This document shows, in pieces, positions 28,523 through 38,712 of a DNA stretch of 64,000 nt. How positions within the stretch are numbered: position 1 is the stretch's first letter; every line of letters starts with the position of its first letter. The position numbers were made by a program, and so were the translations under genes. The stretch comes from Candidatus Pelagibacter sp. (GTDB taxonomy: Bacteria > Pseudomonadota > Alphaproteobacteria > Pelagibacterales > Pelagibacteraceae), in the NCBI GenBank assembly GCA_028100865.1, contig JAOHJV010000001.1, positions 69,067 to 133,066 of the forward strand. The letters run 5' to 3'. Under the pieces are notes generated by a model. That model did no database searches. It had not been told where the DNA came from and saw only the letters and a list, made by a program, of their open reading frames with translations.

Positions 28523-30208
28523 TTAATTTTTAATTTCTAAAAGATCTACAAAATCATTATCCTTTTTAACAAAATAAATTTGATCACTTTTTTTATTAAA
28601 AAAAACTTCTTGATAATTTTCATTTTTGAATAGACAGAATAAAATATTATTTGGTGCAACCTTAACAGTTGTATTATGATGATTATCTTCTTTTGTTTTT
28701 TTATACTTTTTAATTAATTTTAAATTTTCTGTGCCTAAAAATTCTTTAAATAGTTGAGATTTAGAATGAAATCCACAATCTTTATATTTTCTATTTTTAA
28801 CTAATGATGTCCATTCAAATCTAGTTAAATGTTCAGGTCTTCTGCTATCATCACTCATCCAATTTAAATTTCCAACATCGATTTCAATTATGTCAGGTGA
28901 AATTTTCTTCACATCATCACAATTTACAGGTCTTTTTGCAAAAATATTAGTATTTAAACCCACAATATCATAAATTTTACTCTCCTTTGATAAATAAGGT
29001 AATGCACCAGCCTCTGTAAGCATAATTTTTAGTTTTTTATCTTTTAAAGTTTTTCCTATCTTAATAATGGGATGGTCAGCCCAGCGGTTATCTTTAAAGA
29101 AAACATTGAATACTTTATAAGTATCATTGGTAAGAACTACTTTATTAGTTGTTAATGTTCTTGTTAACAAATTACTGCTATCAATAGATGCAATTACAAC
29201 TAATACTAAAATTATTTTTTTCTCTAAATTGGTAAGATGAATAAAACACCATATAAAAGTGATAAATATTATAAAATAAAAAGAGGCAAAATATCTATCA
29301 AATATGTTTTGATTTAAAAATCCCCTAGATAGAATAAATAAATATATAGCCCATATGAATATTGTTCCAATAAATAAATACAGATTACGTAAATTTTTGA
29401 AAATTTTTTTAAAATTTTTTATAAATGAGTAAATTATTGAAGAAATTAATACAAATAAAAATGTATTAAGTATTTGTATCGCCAAGGCTCCCATTCTACT
29501 TATGCTGGTTTCACCACCTATGCTCTTAACCAAAATTGGTAATGGAAGAATGTTATCAAAATAAAAATATCTCCAAATAAAATAAAATAAACCTACAATT
29601 GAAATAATTATAAAACTTCTATAAAAAAATATTTTTTCATCCTCATTACATTTGCTAAAAATAATTAAAATTGTTGGTAAAAATAAAAATACTCCTTCAG
29701 GTCTAGTTAAGCAAAATATAATAGAAAAAATAGTCCAGCTAATAAATTTTTTATTAAAAGAACTTAGATAGCATGCAAAACCACAATAAATAAAAAAAAT
29801 AGAGCTAAAACCAAATAGAGAAGAGCCAACAATTGGGCCTATGTTTAAGAAAATTAAAAATAAAATTATTGTATATGTTAAATTTTCATTTTTTAAAAAA
29901 AATTTATTTATTAAATTAATTATAAATAAAAGTGATATTGTGTTTATTAAGATTGCTGCAAAGTTAACATTGATACCTATATAATTGAGTATAGACAAAA
30001 TCAAAAACCATAAAAAATCTGTTGCACCTTCTGATTTTTCACCGTTTATGTTAAATGAAATATTGCCAGTATCTGCAAAATTCTCGACATACCTAAACAT
30101 AATTAATGCATCCTCATGAGGATAAGTAAAAAACATCAAACCAACTGATACAGCAAAATAAATGAAGGTAAAAAATAATGATGATTTATAAATAAAAAAA
30201 TTATTCAT
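28523..30208 (-). CDS. GT-C type membrane glycosyltransferase, AftB-like
   Basis: The 561-residue protein is an integral membrane protein with about ten hydrophobic segments in its first 355 residues, then a soluble, probably periplasmic C-terminal part. The first loop has the acidic pair Glu32-Asp33 followed by FRYVENFADTGNISFNINGE and EGATDFLW. This pattern resembles the DD...RY...NPGE...EG signature of AftB-like arabinofuranosyltransferases and related polyprenyl-phosphate-sugar-dependent enzymes. I infer transfer of a lipid-linked sugar onto a surface glycan. It is upstream of the radical SAM remnant. Confidence 0.65.
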   Translation of the reverse strand: MNNFFIYKSSLFFTFIYFAVSVGLMFFTYPHEDALIMFRYVENFADTGNISFNINGEKSEGATDFLWFLILSILNYIGINVNFAAILINTISLLFIINLINKFFLKNENLTYTIILFLIFLNIGPIVGSSLFGFSSIFFIYCGFACYLSSFNKKFISWTIFSIIFCLTRPEGVFLFLPTILIIFSKCNEDEKIFFYRSFIIISIVGLFYFIWRYFYFDNILPLPILVKSIGGETSISRMGALAIQILNTFLFVLISSIIYSFIKNFKKIFKNLRNLYLFIGTIFIWAIYLFILSRGFLNQNIFDRYFASFYFIIFITFIWCFIHLTNLEKKIILVLVVIASIDSSNLLTRTLTTNKVVLTNDTYKVFNVFFKDNRWADHPIIKIGKTLKDKKLKIMLTEAGALPYLSKESKIYDIVGLNTNIFAKRPVNCDDVKKISPDIIEIDVGNLNWMSDDSRRPEHLTRFEWTSLVKNRKYKDCGFHSKSQLFKEFLGTENLKLIKKYKKTKEDNHHNTTVKVAPNNILFCLFKNENYQEVFFNKKSDQIYFVKKDNDFVDLLEIKN

Positions 30209-30308
30209 ATTGTAAGTTTTTGAGAGATAAAAATAATATAATTATTAAATTTATATCTACATTTTTTTTAAAATTTACCTTTTTTTTAATATTTAAAAAA
30301 CATATGAA

Positions 30309-30710
30309 TTAAGATTTTAATGCTTTAATAATAAATTTTTTATCCAGTTTACAGTCTTTATAGCCTCTTTTCACAATATTTAAATATCTTTCAGTTGGAA
30401 ATTTAAATGGTGTTTTTTTTACCATTATGTATGTCATTACTCTTTTGCCATAATAATAAAAATAATACTTTTTATATAAATTTGGAAAGTCTTCATAAAT
30501 ATCTAGTTTTTTTTCATCATTTTTTGAAATTTCAAACAATCCACCTGGAACTATTGAATTTTTTTTTTGCTCTATATCTGCTGCTCTGTATTTGCTTCTA
30601 AATGTTAATTTAAAATCTTTTAAATTTATTTTTTTAAGAAAAACACTATCTTTACATCTTCTTTTCATTTGAAAGTGATGAAGATTGCTTCCATATGCAA
30701 AATAAAGCAT
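30309..30710 (-). CDS. Gamma-glutamylcyclotransferase-like (GGCT/AIG2 fold) protein
   Basis: The 133-residue protein begins MLYFAYGSNLH, the YGSN substrate loop of the family, and has a candidate catalytic Glu in LDIYEDFPNLYKK. Family members release 5-oxoproline from gamma-glutamyl compounds, including glutathione derivatives. The actual substrate is not shown. Its ATG abuts the stop of the CinA-domain gene, so the two are probably one transcript. The 100-base stretch 30209-30308 downstream is very AT-rich and holds nothing I can name. Confidence 0.8.
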   Translation of the reverse strand: MLYFAYGSNLHHFQMKRRCKDSVFLKKINLKDFKLTFRSKYRAADIEQKKNSIVPGGLFEISKNDEKKLDIYEDFPNLYKKYYFYYYGKRVMTYIMVKKTPFKFPTERYLNIVKRGYKDCKLDKKFIIKALKS

Positions 30711-31460
30711 TTAACGATTCACTACTTCAATTTTTTTTTCATTCACAAATTCTAAAATTTGTGAGTTACAATTATCAATTTTTAATTGATCTTCAGATCT
30801 AATCACTATTGAAACTCCTAATTTTCCAGCTTGAAAGAAAGGATAGCTTCCAATTTCTACATCTTGATTATCATTTTGAACTTTTGTTAAAGCATTAGCA
30901 ATTTCACTTTCAACAGTTCTAAGACTTATTGTTACACTTAAAATAGGTTTACCACCTATAATTCTATTAGTTAAACCCCCTAACATTGATCTTAAAATAG
31001 AAGGTACTCCTGGTAAACAAAATACATTTTCAACATTAAACCCAGGAGCGCCACTAGTGGGATTTAATATTAAATTGGCATTTTCAGGCATCCAAACCAT
31101 CTTTTGTCTACCCTCATTAAATTCACCTGGCTTATAGTAAGCTTCCAAAATCTTATATGCCTCTTTATGTATCTCATATTTTAATCCAAATGCTATTGAA
31201 ACAGACTCTGCCGTAATGTCATCATGGGTAGGGCCAATACCTCCTGTGGTAAAAACATAATCATAAGTTGATCTAAGTGTGTTAAGTGTATCAATTATTG
31301 TTTTCTCAATGTCGGGAATAACCCTAACCTCTCCAACTTTAACACCAATAGAATTTAACCAGGTTGCTAGTGTTGAGGTGTTAGTATCTTGAGTTCTGCC
31401 AGATAAAATTTCATTCCCTATAATTAATATTGCGGCATTAACTTTTGTGTTTTTAGTCAT
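30711..31460 (-). CDS. CinA-type molybdopterin-binding-fold (MoCF) domain protein
   Basis: The 249-residue protein has a single MoaB/Mog-like domain: AILIIGNEILSGRTQDTN near the N-terminus and FTTGGIGPTHDDIT at about 70-83. These are the CinA/COG1058 hallmarks, a family with nucleotide pyrophosphatase activity in NAD recycling. The C-terminal nicotinamide-nucleotide amidase domain of full CinA is absent, and the protein has the length of the stand-alone version common in alphaproteobacteria. It is divergent from sfsA with a 20-base gap. Confidence 0.88.
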   Translation of the reverse strand: MTKNTKVNAAILIIGNEILSGRTQDTNTSTLATWLNSIGVKVGEVRVIPDIEKTIIDTLNTLRSTYDYVFTTGGIGPTHDDITAESVSIAFGLKYEIHKEAYKILEAYYKPGEFNEGRQKMVWMPENANLILNPTSGAPGFNVENVFCLPGVPSILRSMLGGLTNRIIGGKPILSVTISLRTVESEIANALTKVQNDNQDVEIGSYPFFQAGKLGVSIVIRSEDQLKIDNCNSQILEFVNEKKIEVVNR

Positions 31461-31474
31461 TTTAAATGTATAAT
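31445..31474 (+). promoter_or_regulatory. Predicted promoter for sfsA-map-pur operon
   Basis: TTGTGT (31445-31450) and a perfect TATAAT (31469-31474) are 18 bases apart. The expected start of transcription falls at or next to the ATG at 31481, so the mRNA may be leaderless. It lies over the start of the divergent CinA-domain gene. Confidence 0.4.
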
Positions 31475-31480
31475 TTAGTA

Positions 31481-32179
31481 ATGGAATTTACCAAGTCTTT
31501 AGTAAAAGGCAAACTAATCAAACGATACAAACGTTTCTTTACTGATGTTAAGTTAGATAAAGAAGTTGTTACTGCTCATTGTCCCAATACTGGATCAATG
31601 AAAGGTCTGCTCGATGAAGGAAACGATGTCTATTTGCTTCCTAATAATGATCCTAAAAGAAAACTAAAATACGGCTTAGAGATTATTAAGACTAGAAAAA
31701 ATCTTGTTGGAGTTAATACTCATATGGCTAACAGAATAGCCCAACATGCTCTAGAAAATAATCTTATCAAAGAGCTTAAAAATAGTGATCTAATTAAACC
31801 AGAAGTGTTTTTTAATAAAGAAACCAGATTTGACTTCCTGATAGAGAAAAATAAACAAAAAAGCTTTGTAGAAGTAAAAAATGTCACTCTTTTTAGAAAC
31901 AAGGATACTGCAGAATTTCCAGATGCCATAACATCACGTGGTACCAAACATTTGCTGACTCTTATTGATGCCATAAAAAAAGGCTATAAAAGCTACTTAT
32001 TGTTTTTAGTTCAAATACAAAATATGGAAAAATTCAAAATAGCTAAAGATATAGATAAAGAATATTATAATAATTACTTAATAGCTAAAAAAGCAGGTGT
32101 TAACTTTTTAGCTTATAGATGTGATATAAGTTCTAAAAAAATTTTTATTGATAAGAAATTAAAAATTATTGATGACTGA
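31481..32179 (+). CDS. sfsA: SfsA family protein (sugar fermentation stimulation homologue)
   Basis: I chose the ATG at 31481 (MEFTKSLVKGKLIKRYKRFF, 232 residues) because SfsA proteins start only a few residues before the KRYKRF motif. An ATG at 31466 would add five residues but overlaps the TATAAT. The conserved blocks AHCPNTGSMKGLL, TRFDFLIE and FVEVKNVTL are present, with acidic residues like those of a PD-(D/E)xK nuclease fold. The function is not established. Its end overlaps map. Confidence 0.9.
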   Translation: MEFTKSLVKGKLIKRYKRFFTDVKLDKEVVTAHCPNTGSMKGLLDEGNDVYLLPNNDPKRKLKYGLEIIKTRKNLVGVNTHMANRIAQHALENNLIKELKNSDLIKPEVFFNKETRFDFLIEKNKQKSFVEVKNVTLFRNKDTAEFPDAITSRGTKHLLTLIDAIKKGYKSYLLFLVQIQNMEKFKIAKDIDKEYYNNYLIAKKAGVNFLAYRCDISSKKIFIDKKLKIIDD

Positions 32180-32942
32180 TTATAAAGAAAAATTTGAAAA
32201 AATGAGAGTTGCTGGAAAACTAGCAGCTCAAACTTTAGATATGTTAACTGACAACATTAAAGAAGGTGTCTCAACAGATTATATTGATAAATTAGGTTAT
32301 GAATTTATTAGAGATAACGGTGGACACTCTGCCCCTCTTTACTATAGAGGCTTCACCAAATCTTTATGTACATCTTTAAATCATGTTGTTTGCCACGGTA
32401 TTCCATCTGATCGAGTTTTAAGAGATGGAGATGCAATTAATGTTGATGTAACCGCTATCGTAGATGAACATTATGGGGATACAAGTCGAATGTTTTCAAT
32501 TGGAAACACATCAGTCAAACTAAATAATCTAATTGATACAACTTACGAATCTATGATGAGAGCCATAAAGATTTTAAAACCTGGAATTAGATTAGGAGAT
32601 ATAGGATATGAAATTCAATCATTCGTTGAAGACAAAGGTTTTTCTGTTGTAAGAGATTTTTGTGGTCATGGTATTAGCACAATATTTCATGAACCTCCTA
32701 ATATTCTTCATTATGGAAGTAAAAACTCTGGAATGGATTTAAGACCTGGAATGACTTTTACAATTGAGCCCATGATTAACACAGGTAAATACGATGTGAA
32801 AATGTTAAATGATGGCTGGACTGCTGTTACAAAAGATAAATCTTTATCAGCACAATTTGAACATACGTTAGGAATTACTGAAAATGGTTATGAAATCTTT
32901 ACAGAATCTGCTAAAGGTTATTCAAAGCCTCCATACTTATAA
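32172..32942 (+). CDS. map: Methionine aminopeptidase type I
   Basis: Map removes the initiator Met from nascent proteins using two metal ions. I take the ATG at 32172 (256 residues, starting MTDYKEKFEKMRVAGKLAA) rather than the TTG 3 bases earlier. The His in VVCHGIPSD, the two metal Asp (INVDVTAIV and YGDTSRMF), the His in FCGHGIS, and the Glu in TIEPMI and FEHTLGI are all in place. It overlaps sfsA by 8 bases and precedes purB by 3. Confidence 0.95.
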   Translation: MTDYKEKFEKMRVAGKLAAQTLDMLTDNIKEGVSTDYIDKLGYEFIRDNGGHSAPLYYRGFTKSLCTSLNHVVCHGIPSDRVLRDGDAINVDVTAIVDEHYGDTSRMFSIGNTSVKLNNLIDTTYESMMRAIKILKPGIRLGDIGYEIQSFVEDKGFSVVRDFCGHGISTIFHEPPNILHYGSKNSGMDLRPGMTFTIEPMINTGKYDVKMLNDGWTAVTKDKSLSAQFEHTLGITENGYEIFTESAKGYSKPPYL

Positions 32943-32945
32943 TTA

Positions 32946-34238
32946 ATGATTAAAAGATACTCGCGAAAAGAATTGACTGACATTTGGTCAGAGGAAAATA
33001 AATATAAAATTTGGCTAGATGTCGAAGTTGCTGCAGCTGAAGCGATGGAAAAACTTGGTCAAATCCCAAAAGGTGTAGCATCGGTTGTTAGAAAAAAAGC
33101 TAAAATCAATGTAAGCAGAATTCACAAGATAGAGGCTGAGGTTAAACACGACGTTATCGCCTTTTTAACTTCTGTAACTGAAAAAGCAGGTATTAAAGCT
33201 AGATATCTTCACCAAGGTATGACCTCATCAGATGTATTGGATACAAGTTTTAATATCCAAATGGTTCAATCAGGTAAAATTATCTTAAAAGACCTAGATC
33301 AAATTTTAAAAGTTCTTAAAAAACAAGCTAAGATATACAAATTCACACCGTGCATGGGAAGAAGTCACGGTATTCACGCAGAACCCATTACTTTTGGATT
33401 AAAATTGGCTTCGTTTTACGAAGAATTTAAGAGAAATAGAAAAAGATTAGTAGATGCAATTAATGAAGTCTCAACTTGTGCAATTTCAGGAGCTGTTGGA
33501 ACATTTGCTAACATTGATCCAAGAGTTGAAAGTTATGTTGCTAAAAAACTAGGCTTAAAAGTTGAACCAATTTCAACACAAGTAATACCAAGGGATAGAC
33601 ATGCTTTTTATTTTTCAGTATTGGGAATTATTGCTGGATCAATTGAGAGAGTTGCAGTTGAGATTAGACACTTACAAAGAACTGAAGTCTATGAAATGCA
33701 AGAATACTTTTCTAAAAATCAAAAAGGTTCTTCAGCTATGCCTCATAAAAAAAATCCAATATTAAGTGAAAACTTAACTGGGCTTTCTAGAATGGTTAGA
33801 AGCGCTGTAATTCCTGCTTTAGAAAATATTGCTCTATGGCATGAAAGAGATATTTCGCATTCAAGTGTTGAAAGAAACATTGGACCTGATGCCAATATCA
33901 CAACTGATTTTGCATTAGTTAGATTAACTAACATTTTAGACAATATGATTGTTTACCCTAAAAAAATGTTGGAGAATTTAAATATTACTAAAGGCCTAAT
34001 TTTCTCTCAAGAAGTAATGCTAGAGTTAACAAAATCTGGATTAAGTAGAGAACAATCTTATAAAATGGTTCAAAATTATGCTAAAAAATGTTTTGCTGAA
34101 AACCTAGATTTATTTGATGTGATAAGTTCTGATAAGTTAATTATGAGTAAAATTACTCCTAAAAAATTAAAATCCATATTTAGTTACGCAAAACACTTTA
34201 AAAATGTGAATTTCATCTTTAGAAGAGTTTTTAAATAA
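32946..34238 (+). CDS. purB: Adenylosuccinate lyase
   Basis: PurB cleaves SAICAR to AICAR and adenylosuccinate to AMP in purine synthesis. The 430-residue protein has the fumarase/aspartase signature [14 protein letters not shown] with the flexible-loop serine at about residues 263-276, and the catalytic-His region [10 protein letters not shown]. It begins a run of de novo purine genes, and its stop overlaps the purC ATG. Confidence 0.96.
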   Translation: MIKRYSRKELTDIWSEENKYKIWLDVEVAAAEAMEKLGQIPKGVASVVRKKAKINVSRIHKIEAEVKHDVIAFLTSVTEKAGIKARYLHQGMTSSDVLDTSFNIQMVQSGKIILKDLDQILKVLKKQAKIYKFTPCMGRSHGIHAEPITFGLKLASFYEEFKRNRKRLVDAINEVSTCAISGAVGTFANIDPRVESYVAKKLGLKVEPISTQVIPRDRHAFYFSVLGIIAGSIERVAVEIRHLQRTEVYEMQEYFSKNQKGSSAMPHKKNPILSENLTGLSRMVRSAVIPALENIALWHERDISHSSVERNIGPDANITTDFALVRLTNILDNMIVYPKKMLENLNITKGLIFSQEVMLELTKSGLSREQSYKMVQNYAKKCFAENLDLFDVISSDKLIMSKITPKKLKSIFSYAKHFKNVNFIFRRVFK

Positions 34239-35023
34239 TGAAAAAAGGTAAAAAACTATACGAAGGTAAAGCTAAAATCATTTATGCAACAAATGATAAA
34301 AATTTAGTTATTCAATATTTTAAGGATGATGCAACTGCATTTAATAACCAAAAAAAATCTGTCATTGAAGGAAAAGGTGTTTTAAATAATAGAATTTCAG
34401 AACATATTCTCTCAAACTTATCACAAATTGGAATTAAAAATCATTTAGTAAAAAGACTGAATATGAGAGAACAAATTATTAAACTAGTTGAAATCATTCC
34501 AATTGAATTCATTGTAAGAAACGTTGCAACAGGATCTATTACTAAAAGATTAGGTATTGAAGATGGTACAGTTTTAAAAGAGCCATTAATTGAGTATTGC
34601 TTAAAAGATGACAAGTTAGGAGATCCATTAATAGCAGAAGAACACATCTTAGCTTTTGATTGGGCGACGAAAAAAGAAATCGAAAAAGTTAAAAAAATGA
34701 TTTTAAGAATCAATGACTTTATGATTGGCATGTTTAGGGGCGTTGGAATTAAATTGATAGATTTTAAATTAGAATTTGGAAGACTAAAAGTTAACGATAA
34801 AGATGAGGTTATATTAGCTGATGAAATTAGCCCTGATACTTGCAGACTTTGGGATAGTATAACAGACAAAAAACTAGATAAAGACAGATTTAGAAAAAAT
34901 TTAGGCGATCTTATTCCGGCTTATACCGAGGTTGCAAAAAGACTGGGGATACTTCACGAGCAATCTAACGTCTCAGCAGTTAATGTTACAAAATTATCTT
35001 CAGTTAAAAGGAAGCGTAAATGA
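34238..35023 (+). CDS. purC: SAICAR synthetase
   Basis: PurC joins aspartate to CAIR using ATP. The 261-residue protein starts [18 protein letters not shown] and has the signatures [15 protein letters not shown] and [14 protein letters not shown]. The length is slightly above the common 235-255, with a basic tail (SSVKRKRK). It overlaps purS by 4 bases (ATGA). Confidence 0.96.
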   Translation: MKKGKKLYEGKAKIIYATNDKNLVIQYFKDDATAFNNQKKSVIEGKGVLNNRISEHILSNLSQIGIKNHLVKRLNMREQIIKLVEIIPIEFIVRNVATGSITKRLGIEDGTVLKEPLIEYCLKDDKLGDPLIAEEHILAFDWATKKEIEKVKKMILRINDFMIGMFRGVGIKLIDFKLEFGRLKVNDKDEVILADEISPDTCRLWDSITDKKLDKDRFRKNLGDLIPAYTEVAKRLGILHEQSNVSAVNVTKLSSVKRKRK

Positions 35024-35262
35024 AAATTTCTGTAATTATCACACTTAAAAAAGATGTGCTAGATCCACAAGGTAAAGTCATTCATCAAACTTTAGATGGA
35101 ATGGGCTTTAACGATATTAACGAAGTAAGACAAGGAAAGTATTTTGAAATCGATACCAAAGAAAGTGATCCAAAAAAAGCTAAAGATAAAGTTGAAGATA
35201 TGTGCAAAAAACTTTTAGCTAATCTTGTTATTGAAAATTATAAAATTATTGATGCACAATAA
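35020..35262 (+). CDS. purS: FGAM synthase subunit PurS
   Basis: PurS is the small scaffold of the three-part FGAM synthase with PurQ and PurL. The 80-residue protein has the typical start [18 protein letters not shown] and the pattern [10 protein letters not shown]. The presence of PurS fits the short PurL and separate PurQ downstream. It lies 3 bases before purQ. Confidence 0.95.
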   Translation: MKISVIITLKKDVLDPQGKVIHQTLDGMGFNDINEVRQGKYFEIDTKESDPKKAKDKVEDMCKKLLANLVIENYKIIDAQ

Positions 35263-35265
35263 TTA

Positions 35266-35949
35266 ATGAAATCATCCGTTATTACATTTCCTGGATCAAA
35301 TTGTGATAGAGACATGGATGTTGCTCTTAAAAAATTTGGGTTTAAAAATAAAATGGTTTGGCATGATGATGTTGAATTACCTAAAAGTGATTTAGTTGTT
35401 TTGCCTGGTGGATTTTCATATGGTGATTATTTAAGATGTGGAAGTATGGCATCTAAATCTAAAATCATGAAATCTGTCATTAACTTTGCAAATTCTGGGG
35501 GTATGGTGATGGGAATTTGTAATGGTTTTCAAATTTTAGTTGAAACAGGTTTGGTTCCAGGGGTTCTATTAAGAAACAAATACTTAGAATTTATTTGTAA
35601 AAACGTTTTTGTTAAAATTAAAGATAAAAAAAATACTTACTTTAAAAACATTGATAATGATGTTTTAGAGTTTCATATAGCTCATAATGAAGGAAACTAT
35701 TTTTGTACTAAAGACCAATTAAAAGAAATTGAGGATAATGAACAAGTTGCAATTAATTATTGCGATAAAAATGGTAAAACTGAAGAACAATTTAATCCTA
35801 ATGGATCTATTAAAAATATTGCAGGAATCTTTAACAAAGAAAAAAATGTTCTAGGAATGATGCCTCATCCTGAAAGAATGATTGACCCTTCTCTATCAGG
35901 TGAAGATGGATCCCTTTTTTTTAATAATTTAATCAATAATCTAAAATGA
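35266..35949 (+). CDS. purQ: FGAM synthase glutaminase subunit PurQ
   Basis: PurQ supplies ammonia from glutamine to PurL. The 227-residue class I amidotransferase has the nucleophile Cys in [12 protein letters not shown] and the His/Glu pair in MMPHPERM. It begins [17 protein letters not shown], typical for the family. The stop codon overlaps the purL ATG by 4 bases. Confidence 0.96.
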   Translation: MKSSVITFPGSNCDRDMDVALKKFGFKNKMVWHDDVELPKSDLVVLPGGFSYGDYLRCGSMASKSKIMKSVINFANSGGMVMGICNGFQILVETGLVPGVLLRNKYLEFICKNVFVKIKDKKNTYFKNIDNDVLEFHIAHNEGNYFCTKDQLKEIEDNEQVAINYCDKNGKTEEQFNPNGSIKNIAGIFNKEKNVLGMMPHPERMIDPSLSGEDGSLFFNNLINNLK

Positions 35950-38138
35950 TTGTAAACGAACAAGTAGCCATAGATCATGGTCTTAAAAAAGATGAGTATG
36001 CTAAAATTTGTGAGCTTCTTAAGAGAACTCCAAATATTACTGAACTTGGTATCTTTTCTGCAATGTGGAATGAGCACTGTTCATACAAATCATCAAGACT
36101 TCATTTAAAAACACTACCAACTAAAGGAAAGCAGGTTATCCAGGGTCCAGGAGAGAACGCTGGTGTAGTTGATATTGGGGATAATGATGCAATTGTATTT
36201 AAAATTGAAAGTCATAACCATCCTTCATTTATTGAACCCTACCAAGGAGCTGCAACTGGTGTTGGTGGTATTATGAGAGATGTCTTTACAATGGGTGCCC
36301 GCCCTATTGCAAACTTGAACTCTATTCATTTTGGCTCTCCCCAACATAAGAAAACTAAAAATCTACTTAGAGGAGTAGTTCACGGTATTGGTGGCTATGG
36401 AAATTGTATGGGAGTTCCAACCATTGCTGGTCAGACAAATTTTGATAGCTCTTATAATGGTAACATTTTAGTCAATGCTATGACCTTAGGTTTAGTTAAA
36501 AAAGATAAGATTTTCTATTCAAAAGCAGCAGGATTAAACAAGCCAGTTATTTACGTAGGTTCAAAGACAGGCCGTGATGGAATTCATGGTGCAAGTATGG
36601 CTTCAGCTAGTTTTGATGAAAAAATTGAAGAAAAAAAACCAACAGTTCAAGTTGGCGATCCATTTACTGAAAAATTATTACTCGAAGCATGCCTAGAGTT
36701 AATGGCCGGAGACTCGATTATAGCTATTCAAGATATGGGTGCAGCAGGATTAACGTCATCTAGTATCGAAATGGCTTCAAAAGGAAACCTTGGAATTGAA
36801 ATTAATTTAAATAAAGTTCCATGCAGGGAAGCAAACATGACCCCTTATGAAATCATGCTCTCTGAAAGCCAAGAAAGAATGTTGATTGTTCTTGAAAACG
36901 GCAAAGAGGAAAAAGCTAAAAAAATATTTGATAAATGGAATTTAGATTTTGCTGTAATTGGTAAAACAACTAATTCTAAAAAAATTGAATTATTTTTTGA
37001 TAATGAGCAAGTTGCAAATATTCCAGTTAATACTTTGGTTGAAAATTCACCGATGTATGACCGTAAATGGAAAAAAGCAAAACTTCCTAAAAAAAATAAA
37101 ATTAAAAAAGAAGATCTTAAAAATTTAAAAATTATAGATGTTTTAAAGAAAGTTTTATCTCATCCAAATGTGTGTAGTAAAGAATGGATCTGGCAACAAT
37201 ATGATCATACCGTTATGGGAGACACTATTCAAAAACCTGGGGGTGACTCAGGAGTTGTTCGTGTACATGGAACTGATAAAGCAGTTGCAGCTTCGGTTGA
37301 TAGTTCTGCAGTCTATTGTTGGGCACATCCATTAACTGGTGGAAAACAAGTAGTTTGTGAAAGTTTTAGAAACTTAATTTCTGTTGGAGCAAAACCGGTT
37401 GCTATTACTAATTGTTTAAACTTTGGTAGTCCTGAAAATGAAGAAAATATGGGTGAGTTTGTTGAGTGTGTTCAAGGCATTGGAGAAGCTGCTGGATATT
37501 TAAAATTCCCTGTCGTTTCAGGAAATGTATCTTTTTATAATCAAACCAAAGATGAAGGAATTAAGCCTACCCCATCTATTGGAGGAGTTGGTTTAATTAA
37601 AGATTATAAAAAAATGATTACCATGGATTTTAAACAAGTTGACAATATCGTTCTAGTTATTGGCAAAACTGAAGGTCATATTGATCAGAGTTTACTTGCA
37701 AGAAATATTTTAAATGAAAAAAATGGTCCTCCGCCAGAAGTAAATTTATTTAATGAAAAAAATAATGGAGAAACCGTGTTAAAGTTAATTGATGCAGGTC
37801 ATATCAAAAGTGCTCATGATGTATCCATTGGAGGAATAATTACTGCTATTTCAAAGATGTGCATTAAAGGAAATAAGGGAATTAATCTTAAAAAACCAAA
37901 ATATTTAATCAATGAAATTGAGTACTACTTTGGTGAAGATCAAGGCAGATACATAATTGAAGTAAGTAAAGACAGTCTTAAAAAAGTGACTGATATTTTA
38001 AACAAAAACGCCGTTCATTATGATGAAATTGGAACGATTAATAAAGATCAATTGTTTATTAATGAAAAGACAAAAGTATCAATTGACGAATTAACAACAT
38101 CGAATACAAATTGGCTAACAAATTATATGAGTAAATAA
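35946..38138 (+). CDS. purL: FGAM synthase subunit PurL
   Basis: PurL converts FGAR to FGAM with ATP and ammonia. The 730-residue length is the small, PurS-dependent form, not the 1300-residue single-chain type. Recognisable segments are [15 protein letters not shown] (about 39-53), [20 protein letters not shown], and GGDSGVVRV. It overlaps purQ at the start and bolA by one base at the stop. Confidence 0.97.
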   Translation: MIVNEQVAIDHGLKKDEYAKICELLKRTPNITELGIFSAMWNEHCSYKSSRLHLKTLPTKGKQVIQGPGENAGVVDIGDNDAIVFKIESHNHPSFIEPYQGAATGVGGIMRDVFTMGARPIANLNSIHFGSPQHKKTKNLLRGVVHGIGGYGNCMGVPTIAGQTNFDSSYNGNILVNAMTLGLVKKDKIFYSKAAGLNKPVIYVGSKTGRDGIHGASMASASFDEKIEEKKPTVQVGDPFTEKLLLEACLELMAGDSIIAIQDMGAAGLTSSSIEMASKGNLGIEINLNKVPCREANMTPYEIMLSESQERMLIVLENGKEEKAKKIFDKWNLDFAVIGKTTNSKKIELFFDNEQVANIPVNTLVENSPMYDRKWKKAKLPKKNKIKKEDLKNLKIIDVLKKVLSHPNVCSKEWIWQQYDHTVMGDTIQKPGGDSGVVRVHGTDKAVAASVDSSAVYCWAHPLTGGKQVVCESFRNLISVGAKPVAITNCLNFGSPENEENMGEFVECVQGIGEAAGYLKFPVVSGNVSFYNQTKDEGIKPTPSIGGVGLIKDYKKMITMDFKQVDNIVLVIGKTEGHIDQSLLARNILNEKNGPPPEVNLFNEKNNGETVLKLIDAGHIKSAHDVSIGGIITAISKMCIKGNKGINLKKPKYLINEIEYYFGEDQGRYIIEVSKDSLKKVTDILNKNAVHYDEIGTINKDQLFINEKTKVSIDELTTSNTNWLTNYMSK

Positions 38139-38368
38139 TGGCAATGGATTTAAAAGAAATTGAGAGTTTAATCAAAGAAGCATTGTCTGATGCTACTGTT
38201 GAAATTCAAGATTTGGCTGGTGATGGTAATCATTATTCAGCAACAGTTACTTCAAAAGAGTTTTCAGGTAAAAGCAAAATTGAACAACACAAAATGGTGT
38301 ATAATTCTCTTAAGGGTAAAATGGGAAATGAATTACATGCCCTAGCAATTAAAACAAAGGATCAATAA
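38138..38368 (+). CDS. BolA family protein
   Basis: The 76-residue BolA/IbaG-type protein binds a shared iron-sulfur cluster with monothiol glutaredoxins. The conserved region is VEIQDLAGDGNHYSATVTS and the C-terminal GNELHALAIKTK with the cluster-ligand His. It lies between purL and grxD with single-base overlaps on both sides. The BolA-GrxD pairing supports a joint role in cluster delivery. Confidence 0.92.
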   Translation: MAMDLKEIESLIKEALSDATVEIQDLAGDGNHYSATVTSKEFSGKSKIEQHKMVYNSLKGKMGNELHALAIKTKDQ

Positions 38369-38706
38369 TGGACGACAATACAAAAAATTTAATTCAAAAT
38401 CATATCGATAATAATGAAATATGTTTATTTATGAAAGGAACACCTGATGCTCCTCAGTGTGGTTTCTCTATGGCTGTATCTAATATGTTAAAAATTCTTG
38501 AAGTTAATTTTCAAGGCGTAAATGTTTTAGAAGATCAAAACATTAGAGAAGGAATTAAAGTTTTTAGTGACTGGCCCACTATCCCTCAACTATATATTAA
38601 AAAAGAATTTGTGGGTGGTTGCGATATCGTTAAAGAAATGTATGAAAGTGGTGAATTAGTAAAATTACTTGAGTCTAAAGGAATAAATTTTAAAGCTAAA
38701 AATTAA
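38368..38706 (+). CDS. grxD: Monothiol glutaredoxin, Grx4/GrxD type
   Basis: This class of glutaredoxin transfers 2Fe-2S clusters rather than acting mainly as a thiol reductase. The 112-residue protein has the monothiol site CGFS (in DAPQCGFSMAV), the start KNLIQNHIDNNEICLFMKG, and the glutathione-binding WPTIPQLYIKKEFVGGCDI. It is the last gene of the purine unit and is convergent with rpsD 6 bases away, where no clear terminator hairpin is seen. Confidence 0.95.
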   Translation: MDDNTKNLIQNHIDNNEICLFMKGTPDAPQCGFSMAVSNMLKILEVNFQGVNVLEDQNIREGIKVFSDWPTIPQLYIKKEFVGGCDIVKEMYESGELVKLLESKGINFKAKN

Positions 38707-38712
38707 TTATTA

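Noticed and set aside
23400..30308. Mobile element or tRNA-targeted integration next to tRNA-Leu
   Set aside because: No integrase, transposase or duplicated tRNA end was found; the only repeats are the radical SAM copies.
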